Assembly (NCBI GenBank): GCA_016712345.1
Contig: JADJRH010000011.1
Coordinates: forward strand, 186,001-250,000
Length of the DNA stretch: 64,000 nucleotides
Origin: Polyangiaceae bacterium
Lineage (GTDB): Bacteria; Myxococcota_A; Polyangia; Polyangiales; Polyangiaceae
Direction: 5' to 3'
The translations under genes were made by a program, and so were the position numbers. This document shows, in pieces, positions 8,793 through 17,307 of the stretch (the stretch's first letter is position 1; each line of letters starts with the position of its first letter). The notes beneath the pieces are model-generated. The model was not told where the DNA came from, searched no databases, and saw only the letters and a list, made by a program, of their open reading frames with translations.

Positions 8793-9932
8793 GTGGCTCT
8801 CGGCAACCCCAAAGCTTTAAAAGCGATTGTTCAAGCGCTGCACGCGATCTTCAGCGACGGTCCCACCGCTCTCGACACGTTCACCACGTTTGAACTGAAC
8901 ACGCGTCTCCACGAGCTGGCAGCCCCCGACGCGTACCCTAATCAGATCGCCAAAGTCGTTTCCACGCTCGACGAACTCGATCGCATCCCTGAACTTGTAC
9001 AGGCCCTTGTTCGAGAAAAGGGCACCCACCCCGCCGTGGGCAAAATCATCCCTTTGTTTCCCGAGGTCGCTCCTTCGACAGCCCAGCCCGCCGGAGCCCC
9101 AAAACATCTACCCAACGCTGACGCCCCAGCCGAGTGCCCGTTACCCCGCTGCCTTTTTGGATCGCAGTACGTTATCGACCGCGAAGACACCTGGAAATAC
9201 CTCACCAACCTTGCCAAACCTCTCGGCCCCGGTGACCCCAATGTGGCCCTCATTCTCGGTGGCCCTCGCACTGGAAAAAGCCTCGTGGCCGACTTGCTCG
9301 CCCACCTCTGCGCCCACCAAAATCACCACTACGTCGAGGCCAAATACCGCCACATTCGCGCCGAACCCGGCCCCGTTCTCCTTGCCACCCCTTGGCTTTC
9401 CCAAATCTACCCAAAACTTGGAGTCAACCCCCCCAAACCCCTCTCGGTTGATCCTACCAATCCAGCCAATCATGCCCACACAGCGGCAACCGCCGTTCTC
9501 AGCGCCCTTTCCTCTACCAAAGACCCATGGTGGCTTGTTTTCGACGGGCCCGACTCTCAACTTGACTCCGCCGGCAATCCGGTAGTCCAACCCATCCCTC
9601 TACCGCTCGCCGATTTTTTTGACATCCTCTGTGACAACATCGCCGTTTCCCACAGACATGCTCGCCTCGTCTTGATCGGTGTTCCAAAGGGGCAACTGTT
9701 CACCCATCGCGCCGGCAAAACAGAAATGTGCGCCGTGACGTACGCCCATGTGGAGGCGCTGTTTCGCCACATTTGCCAAACTCAAAATCCGCCCGCCGAA
9801 GAAGGTGTGGCTGAAGATCTGGCCAAATACGTGTGGGATCGCGTTGCCACAAACAACCTCGCTTCCATTGAACCGCTTTACAAGGAAGTGGAAAATACGC
9901 TGAAACGCCTCGCATCCGAGGGCAATGTATGA
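8793..9932 (+). CDS. P-loop NTPase with N-terminal EAD-like helical domain, first gene of putative conflict operon
   Basis: The 379-aa product starts with a helical segment (about residues 5-90: KALKAIVQALHAIF, LDELDRIPELVQALVREKG) that resembles the small death-like effector-associated domains of bacterial conflict systems. A linker is followed by an NTPase core: Walker A GGPRTGKS at 156-163 and a Walker B-like strand PWWLVFDGPD with Asp251. It is too short for extra repeat domains, so it may be an adaptor or helper ATPase for the large STAND protein. The GTG start is preceded by GGGAGG at 8779-8784. Its last four bases (ATGA) overlap the start of the next gene, which implies translational coupling. 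I do not recognise a named family. The domain call for the N-terminus is by pattern only. Confidence 0.7.
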   Translation: MALGNPKALKAIVQALHAIFSDGPTALDTFTTFELNTRLHELAAPDAYPNQIAKVVSTLDELDRIPELVQALVREKGTHPAVGKIIPLFPEVAPSTAQPAGAPKHLPNADAPAECPLPRCLFGSQYVIDREDTWKYLTNLAKPLGPGDPNVALILGGPRTGKSLVADLLAHLCAHQNHHYVEAKYRHIRAEPGPVLLATPWLSQIYPKLGVNPPKPLSVDPTNPANHAHTAATAVLSALSSTKDPWWLVFDGPDSQLDSAGNPVVQPIPLPLADFFDILCDNIAVSHRHARLVLIGVPKGQLFTHRAGKTEMCAVTYAHVEALFRHICQTQNPPAEEGVAEDLAKYVWDRVATNNLASIEPLYKEVENTLKRLASEGNV

Positions 9933-12900
9933 GTACACAACCTCGCTGGACGCGTGATTGGGTAAAGCAACGCCTGGCAATGGAACCTGGCCAAACCGCC
10001 GCGCAGGGCGTCTCCTCTCTTCTGGATCCTTACCTAGAATCGGCGGCCGTTCTCGCCTATTTTGACCCTTCTCAACTCCGCCCTTCCAACGGTTCCAAAG
10101 ACCCAGCCCCGGCGGACCTTCTTTCTTACATCGAGAGTACACTCGACTCCAGCGGCAAGCCCCAATTCACCCTCCGCACCGACGTTCGCCGCACAACCCT
10201 CACGCGGCTCATCCACACGAACACCTGGCAAAAAGCCCTCGCCGCCGCCCCAATTCTCCCCGATTGTGCGGTTCAGACCGTTCTCACAAACGCCCTTCAG
10301 GGTATACTTGAACCCCTTGAAAAACTGTCCCTTCAAGAATTGTGGGCCCTTGTAGATGTGCGCGATTGGCTCAGTCTTGCCCATCCCGCCCTTGTCGATC
10401 TACCCACGCTCCAGAGGTGCATCGCACAAGAAGAACTGCTCCAACCCCTGCGCCAACGCACCCGCCTTTTCGCCGGCCGCGCTCAAGAACTCAACTTCCT
10501 CCGCGAGCGCGTTGGAGTGCGCCGCGTCACCCACGGCACTTCCACAACCACCGAGTTTTCCCCCACCCCTATCACCCGGATGGATGAGCTGCCGCCTCTC
10601 CACATTTGGGGTATCGGCGGCCTCGGCAAATCTACCCTCATCTCGCAGTTTGTACTGGAACACCTCGACGTTCCCGAAAACGAACGTTTCCCCTTTGTGT
10701 ACATCGACTTTGACAGGCCCGGATTGGACGTTTCGCGCCCTCTGACACTTATCCGTGAAACGCTTCGCCAACTCGCCATTTTGGCCCCTTCCCTGGAGTC
10801 CAACCTCGCGCCCATTCAAGACCGAGCAGGCCGCTTTTTGGACCAAGAAGTCGACGCGAATACCCAGCGTTCGATCACTCTTGAGCTGCTCAGCCCCCTA
10901 CGGTCCGCCCTTTCCCCCCTCTACCCACTCGACCGGCCTTTCGTCCTTGTTCTCGACACGTTTGAACGTGTTCAATACAAGCACGGCCCCGCCCTCCACA
11001 CACTCTGGGATTTTTTCAACGACCTTCAATATCTCTTTCCCACCCTTCGCGTCCTCATCGCCGGCCGCAACCCGCTCCCATCGGAGTTTGTCCATACCCC
11101 CTACCCACTCCCCATCCTCGACGAACAGGCTGCTATTGCCGTTTTATTTAGCTCAAATGTCAAGGATGTGTCCATCGCACAACGGGTATATCAGACAGTC
11201 GGCGGCAATCCGCTGTGCCTTCGGCTCGCAGCCGCCGTTGTGGCTCGTGAAGGTGATTTTTCATTGCAAGTCCAAGAGCAAATCGACGCCGAACAAATTC
11301 AGGGCGTTCTCTATAATCGCATTCTCGGACACCTCAAGACGCCTGAGTCGCAGGCCATTGCCCACCCGGGAATGGTCCTTCGCTTCATCACGCCCGATCT
11401 CATCTACAAGGTGCTCGCCAAACCCTGCGGCGTGAATGTTCCCTCCCTTGAAGCTGCCGAGGCGCTCTACAACGAGCTTCGGCGAGAAGCCGAGCTGGTG
11501 ACCGAAGACGGGCCCGTATTGCGCCACCGCGCCGATGTGCGCCGCGCCATGCTCACTTTGATTCGCAAAGACGAACACAAAAAAGACGGCGGCGCTCGAC
11601 TCCGCACCATTCATCAGGCCGCGATCGACTATTATACTTCCCCATCCACCCAAAACCTGACAGAAGCGCTCTACCATCACCTCTGTCTAGACCATCCCGC
11701 GGCTGACCTTACCTCGTTCGCCAAACCTGAAATCACAGCGCCCCTTGTGGATGTTCGCGGTGAACTTCCACCCCGCGCCAACGCCTGGCTCGGGGTAGAA
11801 CTTGGTCATGCCATCGAGCCTGATTTGCGCGCCGTTGCTGAGCAATCGGTGTGGGAGAGTGACACCGCCCGACGGGTAGAAAAACTCTTCAAAAGTGGCA
11901 CCGAGGCTGACCTCCACACCGCTCTTCAACTCCTTGGTGAACGGTCAGAACGCTCCGATCGAGGTTACCTTCACGCCTTTGAGGCCGAAGTGTACCTTCG
12001 TGCCGATGAACCTGACAAAGCCGCCCTCGCCGCCGATCGCGCCTTGATTGCCGCCGAACAAGAACAAAATCCAGACTTGCTGATGGTTGCCCACGGTGCC
12101 CAGGGGAGGGTAGCTCAAGTGAGAGGTGATGTGATTGGGGCGCTGTCAGCTTACGGGAGTGCGGCCGAAGTGGCTCGCTCCGCCTCCGCGTTTGAAGCGT
12201 ATTTCACGTTTGCTCTTCGTCAGGTTGCGTTATGTAACGAAATTGCTTTGGCGCACGAGCGCGCTGCCGTGGTTCTCCAAATGGCAGAAGTAGAACGCAG
12301 CCTGAAAGTCGATCTACCCACGGCCCTTCGTGAACAGGTTCGTCTTGCAATCGAGGCTCAAAACGCATCGAACCTTGTGGACAGCGCGCCGATTGATCTG
12401 CGCCTGCTCGCGGGTGCGATCACAAACCAGTTTCCCACCCTCGATACATTCGCCGACTTTCTCCGGTATGAACTTGAAGTGCCCCTCGGCAGCATTCAAT
12501 CGTCCACCGTTTTGGCTGAAGCAGCGCGCGATACAGTTAGCTATTTTGCCAGCCAAAACCGCCTGATTGACTTGGTAAACGCCCTCGTTCAACGCGCGCC
12601 GCAAAACACAGACTTTCGCAACATGCTTGCTCTTCTGCGTGGGTTTGATGTTCCCCTCCCAGAAAATCCCAACGGCTACCTTACCGACCAACAAATTGAA
12701 AAGGTGTGGCGCGCGGCCATTTACGCCGATCTCGATCCCGAGGCGCTGCTCGCGGGCTTACCTTCCGCGTATGTGACCTCCCTACCCACGGCCGACACCA
12801 AAGGCGCTTTGATCCGCAAACAGCTCCGTCAGATCAACGTCGACGGTCCGCTGCCCAACGACGCAGGGGCCACCGTTCTACCCATTCAAACCTGGCTTCA

Positions 12901-14467
12901 AAATGGCCTTGGTTTGTCAAAACACTCCGACGCGACGCAAATGCTCTTGGAGGTATCTGAAAAGGTCTTCCCCTCTTCAAAGGCGCCGACCGTTGGGGAC
13001 GAACCGCGGCGGATCTACCTATTATACTCTTTTCAAGATCAAGAATACCGCAACGCCCTCGTGGCTCACTTTGCGGCGCTTGTTGCCCAACGCCGGCTTG
13101 TCATCGACGATCCGAGCACCTTGCTCCCCGGGGTGAATGTCGAGGCCGAAACAACACGCCTCCTCGAACATGCCGACGTGGTGATTGCCCTCCTTTCAGC
13201 CGATCTCCTGGCAAACAATCAAATCATGGACCGTGTACACAACGTCCTCGACCAAGGCCGCCGCATCATCCCGGTGCTCATTCGTCCTTGTTACCTCAGC
13301 GGCAGTCCGTTTGATCGGCTCCAGCGTTTGCCTCTCGATGACGAGCCGGTGGGTAGTCCAAAGAACGATGAAGCTTGGGCAAAAATCGTAGAAAAAGTAT
13401 GGGAAGATGTCCAGGCGACATTTGAACGCAAGGCCGCCAAACCGCCCTCCCAGCGCAACGGTGATGCTCTCGACAAAAGCCTTTCGGCCATTGCCAACGC
13501 CTTCGTTCGCATCTTCCAAAGCCGAGGTCGATTCTACCGGTTTGTCGCTTCTCAACTCAGCTTCTCGCTCGACGCCCTCCTCCCGCCGAACTTGTCGCAC
13601 TCAGAAACGGTGGATCGATTTGTCGCCTGGGCCGAGAAGGAAGGGCATCTCCCCGACCTCCTCGCCGCGGCGCTTGACCAAACGAGTGGGGATGACCAAC
13701 TGCGCGCCGCAACGTTTACCTACCTGTTGCAAACAGACCTACCCATTTCGGCATCGGCCACCCAGCGCCTCAACTCAAGGCTGTTGCGCGCCGCCCGGGT
13801 AGGCAATCCAAACGAGTGGAGCACCGCCATGTGGGCTTCCGCTCAATGTGTTTGCCGCCTTACGAGTCCCACTCCAACCAACGCTGCTGTCGCGGGATTT
13901 TTGGTTGGGCCCGCCACCATTCTCACCACCCACGACGCGTTCACCTCGCTCCTTACGCACGGCGGTCGCGCCGTTTTTCCACCGCTGCGGCTAAACAACG
14001 TTGAGGGAGTCTCCCCATTTGTGGCGGACATTGCCTCCAACGCTCTTCTCGCCCACAGCGACGTTCAAGATCTCAACTACGCGCTCATTCAGATCCGCAC
14101 AAAAGTGCCGCCGCAGGAGCAACTGCGGGGATTTCTTATACTGTCCAACCGCATCGCCATTCCCGGTGATGACCTGTTCACATTTTTCCCATCCACCAAC
14201 CTTCGGCCTGACGTATCGGTGAGTACACTTCGCCTTGAAGCGCGCAGCCACGTGGGTGACCCGGGCCGCATCACCTACCCAAGTTTGCAAACCCAAAGTC
14301 TACCCGGCTCGCCCGTGTTTGCGGTTGACCGCCAACTGCTCGCCCTGTTTGAACGGTCGGTTGCCGGCACCAACTACGCGGTCAGCATGCCGGCCATCCT
14401 CACTGACTTGAAAGCCAAAAACCTTCTTCACCTATTGGGTAGATCCCCTACCGCCGGAGGCAACTAA
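9929..14467 (+). CDS. STAND-type NTPase with TIR-like domain, EAD-like domain and degenerate trypsin-like domain
   Basis: A 1512-aa multidomain protein. Residues about 178-200 hold LFAGRAQELNFLRERVG, the entry motif of STAND/AAA_16 ATPases; Walker A is GIGGLGKST (228-236) and Walker B is RPFVLVLDTFE (about 335-345). A winged-helix/arm region and an alpha-helical TPR-like array (about 600-1000) follow. Residues about 1027-1166 form a TIR-like domain: IYLLYSFQDQEY, DDPSTLLPG, HADVVIALLSADLLANN, RRIIPVLIRPC. About 1175-1265 is EAD-like (VDRFVAWAEKEGHLPDLLAAA). About 1296-1505 is a trypsin fold in which the triad is lost: ILTTHDAF replaces LTNAHV, LNYALIQI replaces LDYAIVQL and LPGSPVF replaces GSSGSPVF. 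The helix that carries the NADase Glu in active TIRs reads MDRVHNVLDQ here. I infer a sensor/signal-transducing switch. Confidence 0.8.
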   Translation: MSTQPRWTRDWVKQRLAMEPGQTAAQGVSSLLDPYLESAAVLAYFDPSQLRPSNGSKDPAPADLLSYIESTLDSSGKPQFTLRTDVRRTTLTRLIHTNTWQKALAAAPILPDCAVQTVLTNALQGILEPLEKLSLQELWALVDVRDWLSLAHPALVDLPTLQRCIAQEELLQPLRQRTRLFAGRAQELNFLRERVGVRRVTHGTSTTTEFSPTPITRMDELPPLHIWGIGGLGKSTLISQFVLEHLDVPENERFPFVYIDFDRPGLDVSRPLTLIRETLRQLAILAPSLESNLAPIQDRAGRFLDQEVDANTQRSITLELLSPLRSALSPLYPLDRPFVLVLDTFERVQYKHGPALHTLWDFFNDLQYLFPTLRVLIAGRNPLPSEFVHTPYPLPILDEQAAIAVLFSSNVKDVSIAQRVYQTVGGNPLCLRLAAAVVAREGDFSLQVQEQIDAEQIQGVLYNRILGHLKTPESQAIAHPGMVLRFITPDLIYKVLAKPCGVNVPSLEAAEALYNELRREAELVTEDGPVLRHRADVRRAMLTLIRKDEHKKDGGARLRTIHQAAIDYYTSPSTQNLTEALYHHLCLDHPAADLTSFAKPEITAPLVDVRGELPPRANAWLGVELGHAIEPDLRAVAEQSVWESDTARRVEKLFKSGTEADLHTALQLLGERSERSDRGYLHAFEAEVYLRADEPDKAALAADRALIAAEQEQNPDLLMVAHGAQGRVAQVRGDVIGALSAYGSAAEVARSASAFEAYFTFALRQVALCNEIALAHERAAVVLQMAEVERSLKVDLPTALREQVRLAIEAQNASNLVDSAPIDLRLLAGAITNQFPTLDTFADFLRYELEVPLGSIQSSTVLAEAARDTVSYFASQNRLIDLVNALVQRAPQNTDFRNMLALLRGFDVPLPENPNGYLTDQQIEKVWRAAIYADLDPEALLAGLPSAYVTSLPTADTKGALIRKQLRQINVDGPLPNDAGATVLPIQTWLQNGLGLSKHSDATQMLLEVSEKVFPSSKAPTVGDEPRRIYLLYSFQDQEYRNALVAHFAALVAQRRLVIDDPSTLLPGVNVEAETTRLLEHADVVIALLSADLLANNQIMDRVHNVLDQGRRIIPVLIRPCYLSGSPFDRLQRLPLDDEPVGSPKNDEAWAKIVEKVWEDVQATFERKAAKPPSQRNGDALDKSLSAIANAFVRIFQSRGRFYRFVASQLSFSLDALLPPNLSHSETVDRFVAWAEKEGHLPDLLAAALDQTSGDDQLRAATFTYLLQTDLPISASATQRLNSRLLRAARVGNPNEWSTAMWASAQCVCRLTSPTPTNAAVAGFLVGPATILTTHDAFTSLLTHGGRAVFPPLRLNNVEGVSPFVADIASNALLAHSDVQDLNYALIQIRTKVPPQEQLRGFLILSNRIAIPGDDLFTFFPSTNLRPDVSVSTLRLEARSHVGDPGRITYPSLQTQSLPGSPVFAVDRQLLALFERSVAGTNYAVSMPAILTDLKAKNLLHLLGRSPTAGGN

Positions 14468-14470
14468 CTT

Positions 14471-15460
14471 ATGGGACTTGACCTCAAAGGCAACCAAGTC
14501 AAACGCCTTGGCGAAGCGCTTGTCGACGGCTTTTTCAGCTCTTCTTCGTTCAACAAACTCGCGTTCGAAACGTTTGGCAAACCCCTCGGCGCGCTCACCC
14601 CGTCCGATCAAAAAAACCCAGACATCGCCCTCGGCCTCATCAGTTGGGCGCTTGAAAACGATCAGCTGGATGAGCTTCTTCGAGGCGCCCTTGAACAGCG
14701 CCCCAAAAACAAAAAAATTCAACTCATCGCCGCCGAACTGCTGGCCTCTTCCACTGCCGAACCTACCCCCGCCGTCGCAACCGCCCTCGCCGTTCGATTC
14801 GAAGAAATCTACCACGACCAACTCGGCCTTCACGACGTTGTCAATTGGCGCAAGCGTTTGGATGCCGCCATGCGCTGCCTCTGCCGCGTGGATGTCAAAC
14901 TCAACGATGAAACCTTTCGCGCCGCCGGCACAGGCTTTTTAGTAGGCCCCCAGCGCATTCTCACCAACGCTCACGTCGCCGTTCACCTCAAAGGCACCAC
15001 CGGCCGCGCCCGGTTTGACTTGACCGGTGAAAGTGTACCCATTGACGTGGACATCCCCCAAGACTCCATTCTGACAGAAAGCGCCCCCGAGTCCCTTGAC
15101 TACGCCATTGTCCAGTTGAGTCAGGTTCCACCCGCCAAAGGTACACAATCCCGCGGCTACCTCACCCCCAAAGACACCGCTCCTCAACCCGGTTTTCCCC
15201 TCTTTATCCTCCAATACCCCGGCGGCGACGGCCTCAAAGTGTGCGCTGGTACTGCGGGCGCTTCCACCCAACCCAACAGAATGGTTTATACAACCAGCAC
15301 GTTGCCCGGTTCATCCGGCTCCCCCGTGTTCACCATGGCGTGGGATTTGGTGGGCCTTCACAGCTCCAAAAACGACAACCTCAAAATGAACCAAGGCATC
15401 CCCATGCCCCTTATCATCCATCAACTTGCGGCCGACGGTAAAGTTACCCTGCTTGGGTAG
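14471..15460 (+). CDS. EAD-like domain fused to intact trypsin-like serine protease
   Basis: A 329-aa protein without a signal peptide. Residues about 5-95 form a helical domain (KRLGEALVDGFF, LGLISWALENDQLDELL, ALEQRPKNKKIQ) that matches the effector-associated-domain pattern and resembles the segment of the upstream 1512-aa protein. Residues about 125-329 form a trypsin-like protease with a complete triad: His168 in LTNAHVA, Asp210 in LDYAIVQL and Ser282 in GSSGSPVF. It starts three bases after the stop of the STAND gene. I infer that it is the effector: homotypic EAD contacts with the STAND protein would recruit or activate a cytosolic protease. Its targets are unknown. Confidence 0.85.
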   Translation: MGLDLKGNQVKRLGEALVDGFFSSSSFNKLAFETFGKPLGALTPSDQKNPDIALGLISWALENDQLDELLRGALEQRPKNKKIQLIAAELLASSTAEPTPAVATALAVRFEEIYHDQLGLHDVVNWRKRLDAAMRCLCRVDVKLNDETFRAAGTGFLVGPQRILTNAHVAVHLKGTTGRARFDLTGESVPIDVDIPQDSILTESAPESLDYAIVQLSQVPPAKGTQSRGYLTPKDTAPQPGFPLFILQYPGGDGLKVCAGTAGASTQPNRMVYTTSTLPGSSGSPVFTMAWDLVGLHSSKNDNLKMNQGIPMPLIIHQLAADGKVTLLG

Positions 15461-15490
15461 GAATTGAGCGGTGGCGTGACGGGGGCAAAG

Positions 15491-15882
15491 GAGCGAGTGA
15501 CCTGTGCGCGTTCGAGCGGTGCGGTTCTTGGGGCCCAGGGAGCGAGTGACCTGTGCGCGTTCGAGCGGTGCGGTCCTTGGGGCCCGGGAGCGAGTGACCT
15601 GTGCGCGAACGAGCGATGAATGGGGGGACCGCCCTGTTTGAGCGGTGGCGTGACCGGGGCAAAGGAGCGAGTGACCTGTGCGCGAACGAGCGATGAATGG
15701 GGGGACCGCCCTGTTTGAGCGGTGGCGTGACCGGGGCAAAGGAGCGAGTGACCTGTGCGCGAACGAGCGATGAATGGGGGGACCGCCCTGTTTGAGCGGT
15801 GGCGTGACCGGGGCAAAGGAGCGAGTGACCTGTGCGCGAACGAGCGATGAATGGGGGGACCGCCCTGTTTGAGCGGTGGCGT
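15491..15882. repeat. Tandem array A: 77-bp direct repeats with two shorter leading units
   Basis: The core GAGCGAGTGACCTGTGCGCG begins at 15491, 15540, 15588, 15665, 15742 and 15819. The first two units are 48-49 bp long; the next are identical or nearly identical 77-bp units (15588, 15665, 15742, 15819, the last partial). It begins just after the protease gene and contains no plausible gene. Its near identity implies recent amplification. Confidence 0.9.
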
Positions 15883-15888
15883 GGGGTG

Positions 15889-16100
15889 GGGGCCCCACGA
15901 CCCGCGAGTCGGGTGGGCCCCATTCAGCGCGAGACGCGCACAGGTCACGAGCGACCCGTTGGGGGCCCCACGACCCGCGAGTCGGGTGGGCCCCATTCAC
16001 CGCGAGACGCGCACAGGTCACGAGCGACCCGTTGGGGGCCCCACGACCCGCGAGTCGGGTGGGCCCCATTCACCGCGAGACGCGCACAGGTCACGAGCGA
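15889..16100. repeat. Tandem array B: three 73-bp repeats, related in inverted orientation to array A
   Basis: CGACCCGCGAGTCGGGTGGG begins at 15898, 15971 and 16044, a period of 73 bp. Each unit holds a GGGGCCCC palindrome, a CGAC...GTCG dyad and CGCGCACAGGTCAC. That last word is the reverse complement of the array A core GTGACCTGTGCGCG, so the two arrays face each other. The array ends right at the stop codon of the Tae4-like gene. Confidence 0.9.
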
Positions 16101-16523
16101 CTACGCACAGGGCCAGATGTACGTCCCGTTCGACAAATCGAAGTAGCACTGATGCGCGCAGGAGCCGCCGTCCCACAAGTCGAAATGGCCGGTGGCATCA
16201 CTCCAGGATGAAACTTGAAACATGATAATGCCCCGTTGTCCGCCGCCAAACGGCACGGGCGGGCCAAACCGATTTTCAAGGTAGGTTTTAAACTCGCTCA
16301 CTCGGTAACCGTATCGATAGCCGTCTCCGCCTCGCGCGGTGTGCATGCCTTGCCCGTCGGTGATGGTAACGCCGCATCGATTGAGCGCGTAACACACGCG
16401 AATCACGCAGGTGTTGGTTACCCAGGCGAGGTTGATGTTGCCCCCAATGAGGCGCTTCACCTCTGAAGAATCACCATGGGGATAGTGCGACCAAAGCGAA
16501 TCAAAACTGGGCAGCTGCAACAT
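16101..16523 (-). CDS. tae4: Tae4-family T6SS peptidoglycan amidase effector
   Basis: The 140-aa product matches the Tae4 family of T6SS amidases, which cut the D-Glu-mDAP bond of peptidoglycan in the periplasm of a rival. It shows PSFDSLWSHYP at the N-terminus, the catalytic Cys39 in NTCVIRVCYALNRCG, YRVSEFKTYLENRFG, and the catalytic His113 in DATGHFDLWDG. Length fits, and there is no signal peptide, as expected for a T6SS cargo. No T6SS gene adjoins it; VgrG lies about 11 kb away. A canonical Tai4 immunity gene is not visible; the exported protein encoded 32 bases upstream on the same strand is the only nearby candidate. The stop codon touches repeat array B. Confidence 0.88.
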   Translation of the reverse strand: MLQLPSFDSLWSHYPHGDSSEVKRLIGGNINLAWVTNTCVIRVCYALNRCGVTITDGQGMHTARGGDGYRYGYRVSEFKTYLENRFGPPVPFGGGQRGIIMFQVSSWSDATGHFDLWDGGSCAHQCYFDLSNGTYIWPCA

Positions 16524-16555
16524 GCTTCGACGCTACCACGAAGTGAGCGGGGTAC

Positions 16556-17278
16556 TCAAGGCCCATCCCACAAGAACGAGTTGAGTGCCAGAGTAAACCC
16601 CGATTGAATTTGACCATGGCTCTCCATCGTCCAGTGCCACCGATAAACAGCTCGATTGTCCCACAAAAGCCTGACGCCCGGCACCACCTCCACCCCCATT
16701 AGAAACTCAGCGTAAGGTGAAAACAACCCAAACCCGTCTTGATCCCCAATTCGATCGTACATGATAATGTGTACACCGGCGCCAAGCGTGATCAAAAACG
16801 CCGCCCCTTTGCGAAGGTTTTTCCCAGGACTCCGCGTTCCCGCAAACACCCCAGCCACAATCGAGCCGCCCCCCGCCGTTGCCCCTTCGGTTCCCCAACC
16901 TTCTAGCCCGAGCACCATCCCTCGGATCCACGCACTTTTTGTTTCAAAATATTCGCTCTGAAACCTACCCAAAAATCCATCGTTCAGATTTTGTGTCCAT
17001 ACCCGAGCAAATGTAATGCGCGGGCCGGCCCCGTCGGCTGTTGGAATCACCGGCGGCTTCGGATCCACAGCCACCACTGGGTCGGGCCCCGCCACCTGGA
17101 GCGGAAAACGCTGTTTTGCGCCCGGCCCCACCGTTTTTTGCACCTCCACGCTGCCCCCTTTTTGCACGGGTTGAGGCTCGGGAGGTGGCTCATCGGCAAC
17201 CGCTGAAAAGGATGCAGAAATGGTAACCGCAAGAGTCGCACAAAAAACGGCACTTCGGCACATCGAGTGCATCACCAT
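16556..17278 (-). CDS. Exported, possibly outer-membrane beta-barrel protein; candidate partner of Tae4
   Basis: About 240 aa with an N-terminal signal peptide (CRSAVFCATLAVTISASF, cleavage after AVA). A Pro/Val/Lys-rich segment follows, then a C-terminal part rich in alternating hydrophobic/aromatic strands (MGVEVVPGVRLLWDNRAVYRWH) that resembles an outer-membrane barrel. I do not recognise a family. Starts at 17278, 17272 and 17263 are all possible; the last gives the cleanest signal peptide. It is 32 bases upstream of tae4 in the same direction. A periplasmic or outer-membrane location would suit an immunity protein, but the size and fold do not match known Tai4, so that is only a possibility. 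It is divergent from the adenine deaminase gene. Confidence 0.6.
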   Translation of the reverse strand: MVMHSMCRSAVFCATLAVTISASFSAVADEPPPEPQPVQKGGSVEVQKTVGPGAKQRFPLQVAGPDPVVAVDPKPPVIPTADGAGPRITFARVWTQNLNDGFLGRFQSEYFETKSAWIRGMVLGLEGWGTEGATAGGGSIVAGVFAGTRSPGKNLRKGAAFLITLGAGVHIIMYDRIGDQDGFGLFSPYAEFLMGVEVVPGVRLLWDNRAVYRWHWTMESHGQIQSGFTLALNSFLWDGP

Positions 17279-17307
17279 CGGCGCAGTTTCTCACAAGTGG
17301 ACCCTCC

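Noticed and set aside
15491..16100. Possible CRISPR array
   Set aside because: Repeat units are directly adjacent and nearly identical over their full length; there are no unique spacers and no cas genes.
15311..16225. Several long open frames on both strands over the repeat arrays
   Set aside because: Their proteins are only translations of the tandem repeats with repeated Arg/Pro/Ser motifs; no ribosome site or family resemblance.
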